Shown: piece after piece, positions 17,815 through 27,190 of the stretch
Numbering within the stretch: the stretch's first letter is position 1
How the letters are laid out: each line of letters opens with the position of its first letter
NCBI RefSeq assembly: GCF_900177665.1
Contig: NZ_FXAW01000003.1
Location: forward strand, 24,395 to 88,394
Direction: 5' to 3'
DNA length: 64,000 nt
Origin: Marivirga sericea
GTDB taxonomy: Bacteria; Bacteroidota; Bacteroidia; Cytophagales; Cyclobacteriaceae
Position numbers and translations under genes: made by a program
The notes under the pieces: model-generated
The model's database searches: none
Told to the model about the DNA's origin: nothing
What the model saw: only the letters and a program-made list of their open reading frames with translations

Positions 17815-20112
17815 TTAGGACTGGAAAGCGATTGGGGCAGCCAATAACTGATTTGGAATTCCAAATGCATCTGTCAAAGCAATTGCGTCTTGCCGGACCT
17901 CCCAACATAATTGATTAACCATTTTTCGAATCGCTTTGGTTTTTACTCCTTCCATGTAGCCTTGCTCTAAATACCAGCCCCGATTTTGCTCGATTGTGTG
18001 TAGGGCGTATAATTGACATAATTGTTGAAGGGATCTTTTACAAGCAGCATTTTGGGTAGTTTCCACCGCCAATTGAAATTGCTCTAGCACCTTTCTTTCG
18101 ATGTAAGACTGCCCCACATTTACCAAGTGGTGCTGTGCAACGTTTACTGCGTCAAATGAATCCATGCCATCTTCTACAAGTCTTTTAATTCGCTGCCCTG
18201 CAGATGCTACAATAGCACCTTCCCTATACTTGAAAGCGTTTAAATGAAACTCGAAATCTAGCAAATGTTTGTCATCTGTGCTTCTTACAACGATGGGGTT
18301 CTTTTCAGCAAATGAGGTTTTTGCTTGTTTAGTAAGATAATTAAAAATAGCGGTGAAATTCATATCACCCATTTCCTTCTTAAATTCAGTTAACCTACTT
18401 TTGGCCACTAGTTGCATCAGGACTGTATTATCTCCTTCAAAAGTAGTATAAACGTCAGTGTCATTTTTTAAATCACTTATTCTGTTTTCTGAAAGGTACC
18501 CTTTGCCGCCACAAGCCTCACGACATTCCTGCAATGCTTCAGTAGCAAACCATGTACCGTAAGCTTTCATTCCAGCAGCTAAGGCTTCAATTTCTTGCCC
18601 TTCATCCTCAGATTTGGTTAGGAAACGATTGGTCAAATACTTTAAAGCAAAATGCATAGCATAACTTTTAGCCAAAAGTGGCATCAGTCTTCTTTGGTGC
18701 ATTCTATAGTTTAAAATAGGAACTTCTCCTCCACCTTCCGGTCCAAATTGTTTGCGGGTATTAGCATATCTTATAGCAATCGTCAAACCTGATTTTGCTG
18801 CAGATAAAGCAGAGCGGGGTATTCCAATCCTACCTCCTACTAAAGTGCCTAGCATAGTGAAAAATCGCTTATTATCAGATGAAATAGAGCTAATAAATTT
18901 GCCCTCATCACTAACAGAAGCAAATCTATCCAGCATATCATCTTTAGAAACCAATACTTTATTAAAAGCAATTAATCCATTATCCACTCCATTTAAGCCC
19001 ATCTTATGGCCGCAATCTTCAATCTCTACTCCAGCATGCAATTCCCCTGACTTATTTCTTAGTGGCACTACAAATGCATTCACTCCATAATCCTCACCAT
19101 TAATGATTAATTTTGCAAATACTGTAGCTTTTTGGCCATGCAAAGCAGCATTACCTATATATTCTTTTCTTGCATTTTGATGAGGTGTATGGATCGTGAA
19201 AGTTTTATCATCATGATTGTACGTTGCGGTTGTTTCTAATCCTCTTACATTAGAGCCATGGTTGGTCTCCGTCATAGCAAAGCAACCAGGCAATTCTAAT
19301 GAACCAATTTCTTTCAAATACTTTTGATGGTGTTTTTCAGTTCCCAGGAAATAAATACTCATTCCCCAAAGACCAAACTGCACTCCAAATTTAATAACCA
19401 TACTTAAGTCATGATAACTTAAAGTTTCCATGATGGTGAAATAGCCTTCCATATCAGCTCGACCACCGAATTCTCTAGGAAAAGCCCATGATCCATAACC
19501 TTCCTTAGCTAGTATTTTACACCATTCTAAGACTTGTGCTCTTTGATCTTCTATTTTATCATATTGATGATAGGCAAATTCAGCTTTAGTCAATGTATCC
19601 TTCACTTTTTGAATCAAGTCTATTTTAGATCCGTCCAAAATCTCTTGCATGAGTTTAGGATCAAAAGAAGATTTTGACTGCTGCAGGGAAGTAACAGTCG
19701 TATGACTATCCTCAAATCGGTAAGCGGCTTCATTAAAAATTAAGCCCAATTCCTTTTCAGCTTTTTGAAAGGCTTTCAAGTCTTTGTCTTGAATAATTAC
19801 TTCATGCCCATTTTGCTGAGATTTGGCCAACTCAAAACCTAGAGTAGTCAGATTTTTCAGGTTTTGAGGCTTAATAAATTGAATCTGATTTTTCCAACTT
19901 TTTAATTCCTCAGCCGAAGGCTTTTGATCGGGATTCAAGTACTGCTCCAATAAATTGATCTCCTCTTTTTTTAGCCATGACTGAGAATTAATCAGCTTCT
20001 TCATGGTATCAATATCAGTAGTAGTCAGATTAAAATCTTCCCAAAGCGTAAAATAGAAAGGTAAAAATATACAAAGATTAGGGTTTTCGGATAGTAAATC
20101 TGAATTCAGCAT
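17815..20112 (-). CDS. Acyl-CoA dehydrogenase/oxidase family flavoprotein (large form)
   Basis: 765-residue protein with the acyl-CoA dehydrogenase order: helical N-domain, beta domain with CFAMTETNHGSNVRGLETTA, and C-terminal domains with RYANTRKQFG and YTTFEGDNTVLMQLVA. The TFEGDN motif is the one seen in acyl-CoA oxidases and very-long-chain dehydrogenases and includes the catalytic Glu region. It oxidises acyl-CoA thioesters at the alpha-beta bond with FAD. The first 36 residues look unlike the family, and ATG 20004 (MKKLINSQSW) is a plausible alternative start giving 729 residues. Confidence 0.88.
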   Translation of the reverse strand: MLNSDLLSENPNLCIFLPFYFTLWEDFNLTTTDIDTMKKLINSQSWLKKEEINLLEQYLNPDQKPSAEELKSWKNQIQFIKPQNLKNLTTLGFELAKSQQNGHEVIIQDKDLKAFQKAEKELGLIFNEAAYRFEDSHTTVTSLQQSKSSFDPKLMQEILDGSKIDLIQKVKDTLTKAEFAYHQYDKIEDQRAQVLEWCKILAKEGYGSWAFPREFGGRADMEGYFTIMETLSYHDLSMVIKFGVQFGLWGMSIYFLGTEKHHQKYLKEIGSLELPGCFAMTETNHGSNVRGLETTATYNHDDKTFTIHTPHQNARKEYIGNAALHGQKATVFAKLIINGEDYGVNAFVVPLRNKSGELHAGVEIEDCGHKMGLNGVDNGLIAFNKVLVSKDDMLDRFASVSDEGKFISSISSDNKRFFTMLGTLVGGRIGIPRSALSAAKSGLTIAIRYANTRKQFGPEGGGEVPILNYRMHQRRLMPLLAKSYAMHFALKYLTNRFLTKSEDEGQEIEALAAGMKAYGTWFATEALQECREACGGKGYLSENRISDLKNDTDVYTTFEGDNTVLMQLVAKSRLTEFKKEMGDMNFTAIFNYLTKQAKTSFAEKNPIVVRSTDDKHLLDFEFHLNAFKYREGAIVASAGQRIKRLVEDGMDSFDAVNVAQHHLVNVGQSYIERKVLEQFQLAVETTQNAACKRSLQQLCQLYALHTIEQNRGWYLEQGYMEGVKTKAIRKMVNQLCWEVRQDAIALTDAFGIPNQLLAAPIAFQS

Positions 20113-20302
20113 AGACTCTTTTTATAAAACAAAACTTAAGAGAGTAAACGCATGAATGAAGCCATAGTTTAAAACAAATCAACTTCAGTAATTATTAAAA
20201 TGGATATGGACAGATCGCTATTACTATACCACACACTAATTTAACCGATGTTAAAAGTGACAGTCAGTAGCAATTTTTAAGAAAGCTTTGAAGAAAGAAA
20301 GT

Positions 20303-20548
20303 CTATTTACTTAACCTGAATTTGTTTACAATTAAATTCAGGGTGAAAAAAGCAGCTAAAACAAGTGTAATTATTAGCAAATAACCAGTCACAAAACCAA
20401 TACTATATCCTATTTCTCTCCCCCATTCATATGCAGTGAAGGAAGCTTGAAGATTAGAGGTAATTGAATAAATAATGGTTAACAAATAAGCTATACCAAC
20501 AAAACCAAACAAGATTTTTAGGAATTTTTTAATACTAAGGTCGATCAT
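20303..20548 (-). CDS. Small two-helix membrane protein, unknown function
   Basis: 81 residues with two strongly hydrophobic segments (about 10-29 and 50-73) separated by a short polar stretch (TSNLQASFTAYEWGREIG). Nothing recognisable. It is a plausible gene because it is alone in a 600-bp interval, starts with ATG and has balanced membrane-protein composition, but no function can be assigned. Confidence 0.6.
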   Translation of the reverse strand: MIDLSIKKFLKILFGFVGIAYLLTIIYSITSNLQASFTAYEWGREIGYSIGFVTGYLLIITLVLAAFFTLNLIVNKFRLSK

Positions 20549-20721
20549 GATTATAAGTTGAAAAGTTCGAAATACAAAAAAGCAATAATTTAAGAGAATT
20601 ACAAGATTAGTTTTTAAAAAACAATCTTACAACTATGCTCTAATCCATCATTTCAAAAGCGTCCACTTACATTAAGCCAATTTGCTACTTCCCTCAAAGT
20701 CAATTTTAGAAAATCGTGTTA

Positions 20722-23700
20722 TTATTCACAATATTGTTGCAAATAATAATTAACACTGTCATCCCCCATGTTTTTTGCGCTTTCCCAGTCTTGACAAGCT
20801 TTAAGATCCTCTTCCAGTTGATACTGAATATTTCCTCTTAATTTATAAAAAGAAGCATCCTCCGAATTAAGCTCAATCGCCTTGTTCAAATCCTTTAAAG
20901 CAGGTTGATAGTTTTCCAGTACTGCTTTCACGTTTCCTCTGTAATAATAAGCTGAAGCATCCTCTGGATTTAATTGAACTACCTTATCGTAATCTTCTAA
21001 AGCTCCCTCCCAATTCTCTGTCTCTTCTCTCAAAATAGCTCTATTGTAATAGGCATCTGTATTTTCAGGTTCAAGCGTGATGGCTTTGGAATAGTCCTCT
21101 GCTGCAAATCTAACATTCCCAAGATACAAATAGCATTGAGCACGGTATAAGTAAATGCTCGCATTTGAAGGATCAGTTTCTGCTGCACGATTCAAATCGT
21201 CTAAAGCGGCTTGATAATCTTCTAATTCCAAATAAGACCTTCCTCTTTTGAAGTAAGAATCGGACTTGATCACATCTCCCTGAATGGCTCTTTCAAAATA
21301 AGAAATAGCCCCTACCCAGTCTTCTAAAGCATAATAAGACTCGGCTTTGATATAAAATAAACTAGGTGTTGCTTGATCCAAGTCTTCTAATTGATCTACA
21401 TCATCAATAACTCCAGCATATTCTTTCAGTTCAAATCTGGCTGAAGCTCGATTTTCATAAGCTCGCCCATATTCGCTATCCGTTGCAATCGCTCTGTTGT
21501 AATCTTCAATAGCTTGTTCAATATTACCATTCAATTGCTTGGCTTTTCCTCTATTATTAAAATATACTGCCTCTTCAACACCCCCCTCGATCGCAGTATT
21601 ATAATCAGTGATAGCACCTGATAAATCCTCTAAGCGGAACTTTGTATTCCCACGAAGGGCATAGGCTTCATATAACTTTTGATCAGCAGCAATTGCTAGG
21701 TTAAAGTCCGTCAACGCTTTCTGCCAGTTATCCAAAGCATAATGTGTTTTAGCACGTAAAAAATATAACTGTTCCGCATTACTTCCATACTCCTCCGCAT
21801 TATTGAAATCAGATAGTGCCAATTCGTACTCTTCTTTTTGAAAATTCAGTTGACCTCGGTGATAGTAAGTCTGAGGGTGCTTATCGCCAAAAGTAGCCGC
21901 CTGGTTTAAATCACTATAAGCTTTATCTAATTCTCCAAGTTGGAAATATGCATTTCCTCGGCCGTAAAAAACATCAGATGACTGATTTCCAGTCTGGAAT
22001 GCCTGATTCATATACTCTATCGTTTCAGGATAATTTTCCAGATTATAATTACATAATCCCATCTTCACAAAAGTATCATTCTCCGTTTGACCTAATTCAA
22101 CTGCTCTATCAAAGTCAGCTAAAGCTGCTTGCCAAGATTCTTGTTCAAAATAAGCATTCCCTCTATTCAGGATGGCCTGCCCATAATTTTCTTCTATTGA
22201 TAAAGATTGATTATAATCTTGAATAGCTTGCTCAAACTGCTCTAATTTTGCTTTAGCCTTACCTCGATTATTATATATTACCTCATCTCGCTGTCCTAAA
22301 CCAATAGCTTCATCATAAGATTTAATTGCATCCTTAAATCTATCCTGACGGAACAAAGTATTCGCATAATGATAATGTGTCCTTGGATTTTGAGTACCTG
22401 AAGCAATTGCTCTTTGAAGGAACTGAGCAGCCTCCTCGTATTGCTTTCCTTCATAAAATGCATTTCCTAAATTCTCAATGACCGTTTTGTCAGTAACGCC
22501 TTTGTCCACTGCTTTGGTAAGTTGCTCAGCTGATTGCTTAAAATTCTCAATTGCAAAAAAAGCATTCCCCAATTTAGCATATAAATCTCCTTCGTTTATC
22601 CCACCTTCTTCGGCTTTTTGATAATCACTAATGGCCTGACGATATTCTTCTTTATCATATAAAATATTCCCTTTGAAATAAAACAGTTGAGCATTCTTAA
22701 TACCTGCAGAGATTGCAGTTTGCATATTCTCTAATGCTTTTTCATACTGCTTAGTTTGGTAATATGCCAAGCCAAGCATTTCAGCAACCTCCGGACTCTT
22801 CTTCTCTGTTTTTTCCAAATCTGAAATAGCCGCTGAATAATTCTTTTGTTGGTAATAAGCCGATCCTCGATTCAGTAGAGCCTGATCATAGCCTGGGTCT
22901 TTGGTCAAAGCCAAATCATAATCTGCAATGGCTTCAGCAACCTTATCCTGCAAAAATTTAGCTTTACCTCTATTATTATAGATAATAGCATCCGTTGCAC
23001 CTAAACTGATGGCTTTATCGTATGATTCTACAGCTTTGAGGAGATTTTGCTCTCTAAAATACAGATCTCCTAAGGTAGAGTAAACAAGGATTGTCTGACT
23101 GCCTTTTTCAGCTGCTTTTGATAAATCAGTAATAGCAGGTTGGGCAGATTTTAACCCATTGTAAGCCAATCCTCTTTTTTCATACAAAATCAGACTGCTT
23201 TCTCCTTGCTCTTCGGCTTTGCTTAAAGCATCCACTGCACTTTTGAAATTGCCCAGCTCATATTGTGACTGTCCTAAGCCAAAATAAAGCGACTGATTAC
23301 TAATTCCGCCCTGGATTGCCGAATTTAATGCTCTGGAAGCTTCTTCGTAGTTCTCTACTTTAAAATATGATTGACCAATCAATTCATAATTCTCGCCTGA
23401 CCGATCTCCTAATTGAAAGGCTTGCTTCAAATTGTCTATAGCAGCTGAATAATCACTTTTATTGTAATGAGCTTTTCCTAATGCAGCAAACAATCCTGGT
23501 TCTTTTATTCCACCCTCTTTTGCTTTTTGCAAAGATGATATGGCTACATCCCAATTTTTATCAACTAAAGCCAAATACCCCTGATACAAGTATATTTTAG
23601 CTCCTTTCGCTCCTGCAGACAATGCTCTTTGAATGTTGACTTTGGCTTCCTGAGTTTGACCTGCTTCAAAAAGGAGAATTGCATATTGTTCAAAAACTTC

Positions 23701-25461
23701 TGGAGCCTTTGCTCCTGCAGCAAGAGCTTTCTTAAAATACGAAATTGCTACCTCATTTCTATTAAGTTGTTTGCTCGCTATGGCAGCATTTCTAAAAAGA
23801 CTTGTATCAGTTACTTCAAATGAAATTGCTCTTTCTAGATTTTGAATTGCTTCTTGATAAATACCTTTTTCGAATTGGGCAGTTCCCAAAAGTTGAAATA
23901 TCACACCATCATTAGCTCCCCTCTCCACGGCTGCATTGAAATCAGCAATAGCTTGATCGTTGTTCCCTTGCTCTAAATGCGCAATTCCTCTCTTCCTATA
24001 AATATCCGATTCATTTTTACCTCCATTTATCGCTTTATCAAAATTGGCAATAGCGGAAGCATAATTTTGAGATTGGAAGTATGCTTCAGCTAATTGCAGG
24101 TAGAGATCTGCATCATTTGAGCCCTCCTGAATAGCTTTTTCGTAATCCTGAATGGCTTTTTCCCAGTCTTCAGTTTGATAGTAAGCAGCACCCCTGTTTT
24201 CCAAAGCAGTTTGATAATTCGCCTTTAGACCTAAAGAAGTGGTGTAATCTTCAATTGCAGCGATATACTTTCCAGTTAAAAATTTAGCTTTTCCTCTATT
24301 ATTGAAAAGTACTTCAGAATCGTAGCCTAATGCTTCAGCTTGGTCATAAGCAGTTACAGCTTTAGCATATTCCTCGTTTTTAAAATGGGCATTACCCAAA
24401 TAATAGCTAACCTTAGGATCCTTAAATTTTAATTCAACAGCCTTTTCCAAATCCGGAATTGCCTGACCTAACTGCTCTAGTTCGTAATGTGCAATACCTT
24501 TAAAAGCATGCCATTTGGCTTCGTTCACTTTTTGATCTTGAGCCTGCGCAAAATCATTTATCGCTTCGGTATATTTCTTTTGCTCAAAGTGCGCAAAAGC
24601 TCGAATAGAATAGGCCCTTGGACTTGATTTTATTTTAAAAGCATTAGTTAAATTACTAATCGTTTTATCATAATTATTAGCTTCATAAGCGGAAAAACCA
24701 GCCATTTTCCAAGCAAACTCATCCTTTGGGTTATTATTAGCAAATTCCTCAAAAGCATTTAAAGCATTCGACCAATCTTCACTTGCATAAGCATCCAAGG
24801 CAGATAACAAATGTCCGTTTGCCTTAATTTGTTGACTGAAATTGGAAAATCCATTGGTTATAGAATTTATGTTTTCAAGACGGCCTAAATCGACTATTAC
24901 TGCACCATTTATCCCTGCCGCTTTGTTCAATACCAGTCCTAAGATTTTGCTTCCTGAAGTAGCTACTGAACCTATAGCAGATTTACTCAGATTATCAGGA
25001 ATAACAGCAAATTGACCATAGCCTTCAATTTGCGCAGATTTGGATATTTTTACATCACTCGTTTCTGTTTTTTGGATATCGATCGCCTGTACAAGCTTTA
25101 AATTACCGCCTTGCTCAAATATAGCCGTTGCAATAGCTGCTTTTTCAAACTTAGTGCTCAAGTTATTATCTACAGCAAATTTTACCAGCCCACTAGCGGG
25201 ATCAAAGGCATTAAATGTCGAAATATTATGAATAGTACTATCATTAGTAAAAACCTTTGCACTAGTAGCCCCTATAAATAAATTTTGATGAGTAGCACCA
25301 GTACCTTGTCCATCTAGAATGATGGCCGTCCCTTTTTGTAAAGGTTGACCAGCATTATCATAAGTCTGTACGAAATACAGACTTTTCTCAACTTGGGAAT
25401 AAGAAACAAGTGAGCTTATAGAAAAAATGATGGTAAATAAATTTCTGTAAATTTTCAGCAT
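20722..25461 (-). CDS. Giant exported TPR protein with degenerate trypsin-like N-terminal domain
   Basis: 1579 residues: Sec signal (cleavage near VSYSQ, residue 23); a domain of about 190 residues whose opening KGTAIILDGQGTGATHQNLF resembles the start of HtrA/trypsin-like proteases, but in which no convincing His-Asp-Ser triad is seen; then about 40 tetratricopeptide repeats filling residues 215 to 1579. TPR arrays are protein-interaction superhelices, so this is likely a periplasmic or surface-facing scaffold. The motif NNRGKAK recurs at residues 387, 829, 1064 and 1302, marking a higher-order duplication of about seven TPRs. It is monocistronic and divergent from the isoaspartyl peptidase gene. 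Confidence 0.85.
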   Translation of the reverse strand: MLKIYRNLFTIIFSISSLVSYSQVEKSLYFVQTYDNAGQPLQKGTAIILDGQGTGATHQNLFIGATSAKVFTNDSTIHNISTFNAFDPASGLVKFAVDNNLSTKFEKAAIATAIFEQGGNLKLVQAIDIQKTETSDVKISKSAQIEGYGQFAVIPDNLSKSAIGSVATSGSKILGLVLNKAAGINGAVIVDLGRLENINSITNGFSNFSQQIKANGHLLSALDAYASEDWSNALNAFEEFANNNPKDEFAWKMAGFSAYEANNYDKTISNLTNAFKIKSSPRAYSIRAFAHFEQKKYTEAINDFAQAQDQKVNEAKWHAFKGIAHYELEQLGQAIPDLEKAVELKFKDPKVSYYLGNAHFKNEEYAKAVTAYDQAEALGYDSEVLFNNRGKAKFLTGKYIAAIEDYTTSLGLKANYQTALENRGAAYYQTEDWEKAIQDYEKAIQEGSNDADLYLQLAEAYFQSQNYASAIANFDKAINGGKNESDIYRKRGIAHLEQGNNDQAIADFNAAVERGANDGVIFQLLGTAQFEKGIYQEAIQNLERAISFEVTDTSLFRNAAIASKQLNRNEVAISYFKKALAAGAKAPEVFEQYAILLFEAGQTQEAKVNIQRALSAGAKGAKIYLYQGYLALVDKNWDVAISSLQKAKEGGIKEPGLFAALGKAHYNKSDYSAAIDNLKQAFQLGDRSGENYELIGQSYFKVENYEEASRALNSAIQGGISNQSLYFGLGQSQYELGNFKSAVDALSKAEEQGESSLILYEKRGLAYNGLKSAQPAITDLSKAAEKGSQTILVYSTLGDLYFREQNLLKAVESYDKAISLGATDAIIYNNRGKAKFLQDKVAEAIADYDLALTKDPGYDQALLNRGSAYYQQKNYSAAISDLEKTEKKSPEVAEMLGLAYYQTKQYEKALENMQTAISAGIKNAQLFYFKGNILYDKEEYRQAISDYQKAEEGGINEGDLYAKLGNAFFAIENFKQSAEQLTKAVDKGVTDKTVIENLGNAFYEGKQYEEAAQFLQRAIASGTQNPRTHYHYANTLFRQDRFKDAIKSYDEAIGLGQRDEVIYNNRGKAKAKLEQFEQAIQDYNQSLSIEENYGQAILNRGNAYFEQESWQAALADFDRAVELGQTENDTFVKMGLCNYNLENYPETIEYMNQAFQTGNQSSDVFYGRGNAYFQLGELDKAYSDLNQAATFGDKHPQTYYHRGQLNFQKEEYELALSDFNNAEEYGSNAEQLYFLRAKTHYALDNWQKALTDFNLAIAADQKLYEAYALRGNTKFRLEDLSGAITDYNTAIEGGVEEAVYFNNRGKAKQLNGNIEQAIEDYNRAIATDSEYGRAYENRASARFELKEYAGVIDDVDQLEDLDQATPSLFYIKAESYYALEDWVGAISYFERAIQGDVIKSDSYFKRGRSYLELEDYQAALDDLNRAAETDPSNASIYLYRAQCYLYLGNVRFAAEDYSKAITLEPENTDAYYNRAILREETENWEGALEDYDKVVQLNPEDASAYYYRGNVKAVLENYQPALKDLNKAIELNSEDASFYKLRGNIQYQLEEDLKACQDWESAKNMGDDSVNYYLQQYCE
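21548..24303 (-). repeat. Higher-order repeat inside the TPR gene (period about 7 x 34 codons)
   Basis: The codons for NNRG (followed by KAK) occur at 24303, 22977, 22272 and 21558 (first base, minus strand). The steps are 1326, 705 and 714 bp, that is 442, 235 and 238 codons, or 13, about 7 and exactly 7 repeats of 34. Each copy is followed one repeat later by a related L/Y-x-NRGxAYY stretch. This indicates duplication of blocks of TPRs rather than of single units. Confidence 0.75.
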
Positions 25462-25600
25462 AAATCAAAGATTTAAAAAGATTGACGAAAATTATTGAAT
25501 TTTTGGCGCTTATGGAAGAAAATCACCGCTTTAGTTATTCATCTTGTAAAAAGATACAGAGTTAATTATATTGGATTCTAAAATATATAAAAATAAACCT

Positions 25601-26671
25601 ATGAAAAAGACTTATCAGTACTACCTATCCATATTAATATTCTTCTTGCTTATGGCCTGCGACCCAACTACAAGAGAAGCAGTGGAAGATCGCGAAATCA
25701 GTAATGAAGAAAAAACCGTGAAACAGGGCCCAATAAGCTTAGTGATTCACGGCGGAGCAGGCACAATCAAGCGAGAAAATATGACCGAGGAGCAAGATGC
25801 TGAATACAGAGCTAAATTAGCTGAAGCACTTGAAGCCGGATATTCCAAATTGGAATCTGGTGCACCCGCGATGGATGCTGTAATAGCTGCTATCCAAATT
25901 ATGGAAGCCTCTCCACTTTTTAACGCTGGAGTGGGAGCCGTTTTTACTAATAAAGGTAAAAATGAACTAGATGCAGCAGTAATGGATGGCAAAAACAGAA
26001 ATGCAGGTGCCGTAGCCGGTGTGTCCACTATCAAAAGTCCCATCTTGGCTGCGCTTTCAGTAATGGATGATAGCCCTCATGTGATGATGTCAGGACCCGG
26101 AGCTGAAAAATTTGCCGAAGAGCAAGGACTAGAATTGGTAGACCCAGAATATTTCTTCACTCAAAGTAGATATGATGCTCTTCAAAGAGTTAAGAAAAGA
26201 GAAGAAGAAAAAGGCAATAGCGCTGCATTATTGGATTTCCCTGACAGTAAATTTGGGACAGTAGGCTGTGTAGCGCTGGACAAAGATGGAAACATAGCAG
26301 CAGGAACCTCCACTGGTGGTATGACCAACAAAAGGTATGGTAGAATAGGAGATGCACCCATTATCGCAGCTGGCACCTACGCAGATAATGCTACTTGTGG
26401 TGTTTCAGCAACAGGACATGGTGAGTATTTTATTCGCTCTGTAGTGGCGTATGATGTAGCAGCAAAAATGAAATATGCCGGTATGAGCTTAGATGGAGCG
26501 GCTAATAAAATCGTTTATGAGGAATTAGTGGAATTTGGTGGGTCTGGTGGTTTTATTGCCCTAGATAAAGCTGGAAATATTAGCATGCCATTCAATACGT
26601 CTGGAATGTATAGGGGCTATATGAATGAGAAAGGTAAACCTAATGTTTTCATTTATAAAGACGAAAAATAG
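25601..26671 (+). CDS. Isoaspartyl peptidase / plant-type L-asparaginase (Ntn hydrolase), lipoprotein
   Basis: Chosen start is ATG 25601; the frame extends upstream to a TTG at 25571 but ATG 25601 directly yields a lipoprotein signal (lipobox FLLMAC, Cys20). The mature enzyme is made as a precursor that self-cleaves before the nucleophilic Thr: here KFGTVGCVALD with T220, then STGGMTNKRYGRIGDAPIIAAG forming the substrate loop (cited as GGMTNKRYGRIGDAP). The N-terminal half begins LVIHGGAGTI, also diagnostic. It removes N-terminal isoaspartate or asparagine. Followed by a clear terminator. Confidence 0.93.
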   Translation: MKKTYQYYLSILIFFLLMACDPTTREAVEDREISNEEKTVKQGPISLVIHGGAGTIKRENMTEEQDAEYRAKLAEALEAGYSKLESGAPAMDAVIAAIQIMEASPLFNAGVGAVFTNKGKNELDAAVMDGKNRNAGAVAGVSTIKSPILAALSVMDDSPHVMMSGPGAEKFAEEQGLELVDPEYFFTQSRYDALQRVKKREEEKGNSAALLDFPDSKFGTVGCVALDKDGNIAAGTSTGGMTNKRYGRIGDAPIIAAGTYADNATCGVSATGHGEYFIRSVVAYDVAAKMKYAGMSLDGAANKIVYEELVEFGGSGGFIALDKAGNISMPFNTSGMYRGYMNEKGKPNVFIYKDEK

Positions 26672-26696
26672 CGACTGAGTCCAAACTATTTTTACT

Positions 26697-26721
26697 GCCA
26701 TGCTTAACAAAAAAGCATGGC
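26697..26721 (+). terminator. Intrinsic terminator of the isoaspartyl peptidase gene
   Basis: Stem GCCATGCTT / AAGCATGGC with a loop of 7 nt, followed directly by a run of seven T. It lies 25 bp after the stop codon. Confidence 0.88.
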
Positions 26722-27190
26722 TTTTTTATGAGCTATCCATAAATTATTTTTTTTCATCTATTTTAAATACATAAGTATAAATGACTATCGCTCATTAAAC
26801 TGTTTAAGTTATGTTTAGCCCATCATTCTAATCATTAAACATAAATGGATTTTTCAAAGATTTACGCCTTTTTCCTTGGGTAAATGCTGAAACTGAATTA
26901 GGTTCAAGTTATTAGAGAGAGAATTATAAATAATTGATAAAATAGGCTGAAAATAAAGCATTTAGAATATATTCTATTCGTTGCTTGGAAATAAGACGTA
27001 CTGAATATACTAAACTCATCTAAAAATTTTTCCAATCATTAGAATTGATTGCGTTTAACTAAATGTACTTTTCTAATATTAAAAAGAAAAATTATAGATG
27101 TAATTCAACATATTTATGTTCGTCTAAAAAACAGTGCTAAATGACGGATTTGCTTGAATTTAAGCTACCTTGTAATATTAACAAATATTT
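26722..27190. other. Intergenic region upstream of desaturase; one long inverted repeat
   Basis: About 470 bp, very AT-rich, no coding frame of note. It contains a perfect 9-bp inverted repeat TTATGTTTA/TAAACATAA (26809-26817 and 26836-26844) and a smaller one near 27035-27053 (CAATCA/TGATTG). A consensus promoter for the desaturase was not found, although TACCTTG near 27168 resembles a -7 element. A long 5' leader could allow temperature or redox regulation, but nothing proves it. Confidence 0.35.

Noticed and set aside
20722..25461. CRISPR-like regular spacing inside the TPR gene
   Set aside because: The period of 102 bp is the TPR length and the repeats are coding and diverged; no identical spacered repeats.
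25571..25600. Upstream TTG start for the isoaspartyl peptidase
   Set aside because: It would place a polar stretch ahead of the lipoprotein signal; ATG 25601 gives a standard signal peptide.
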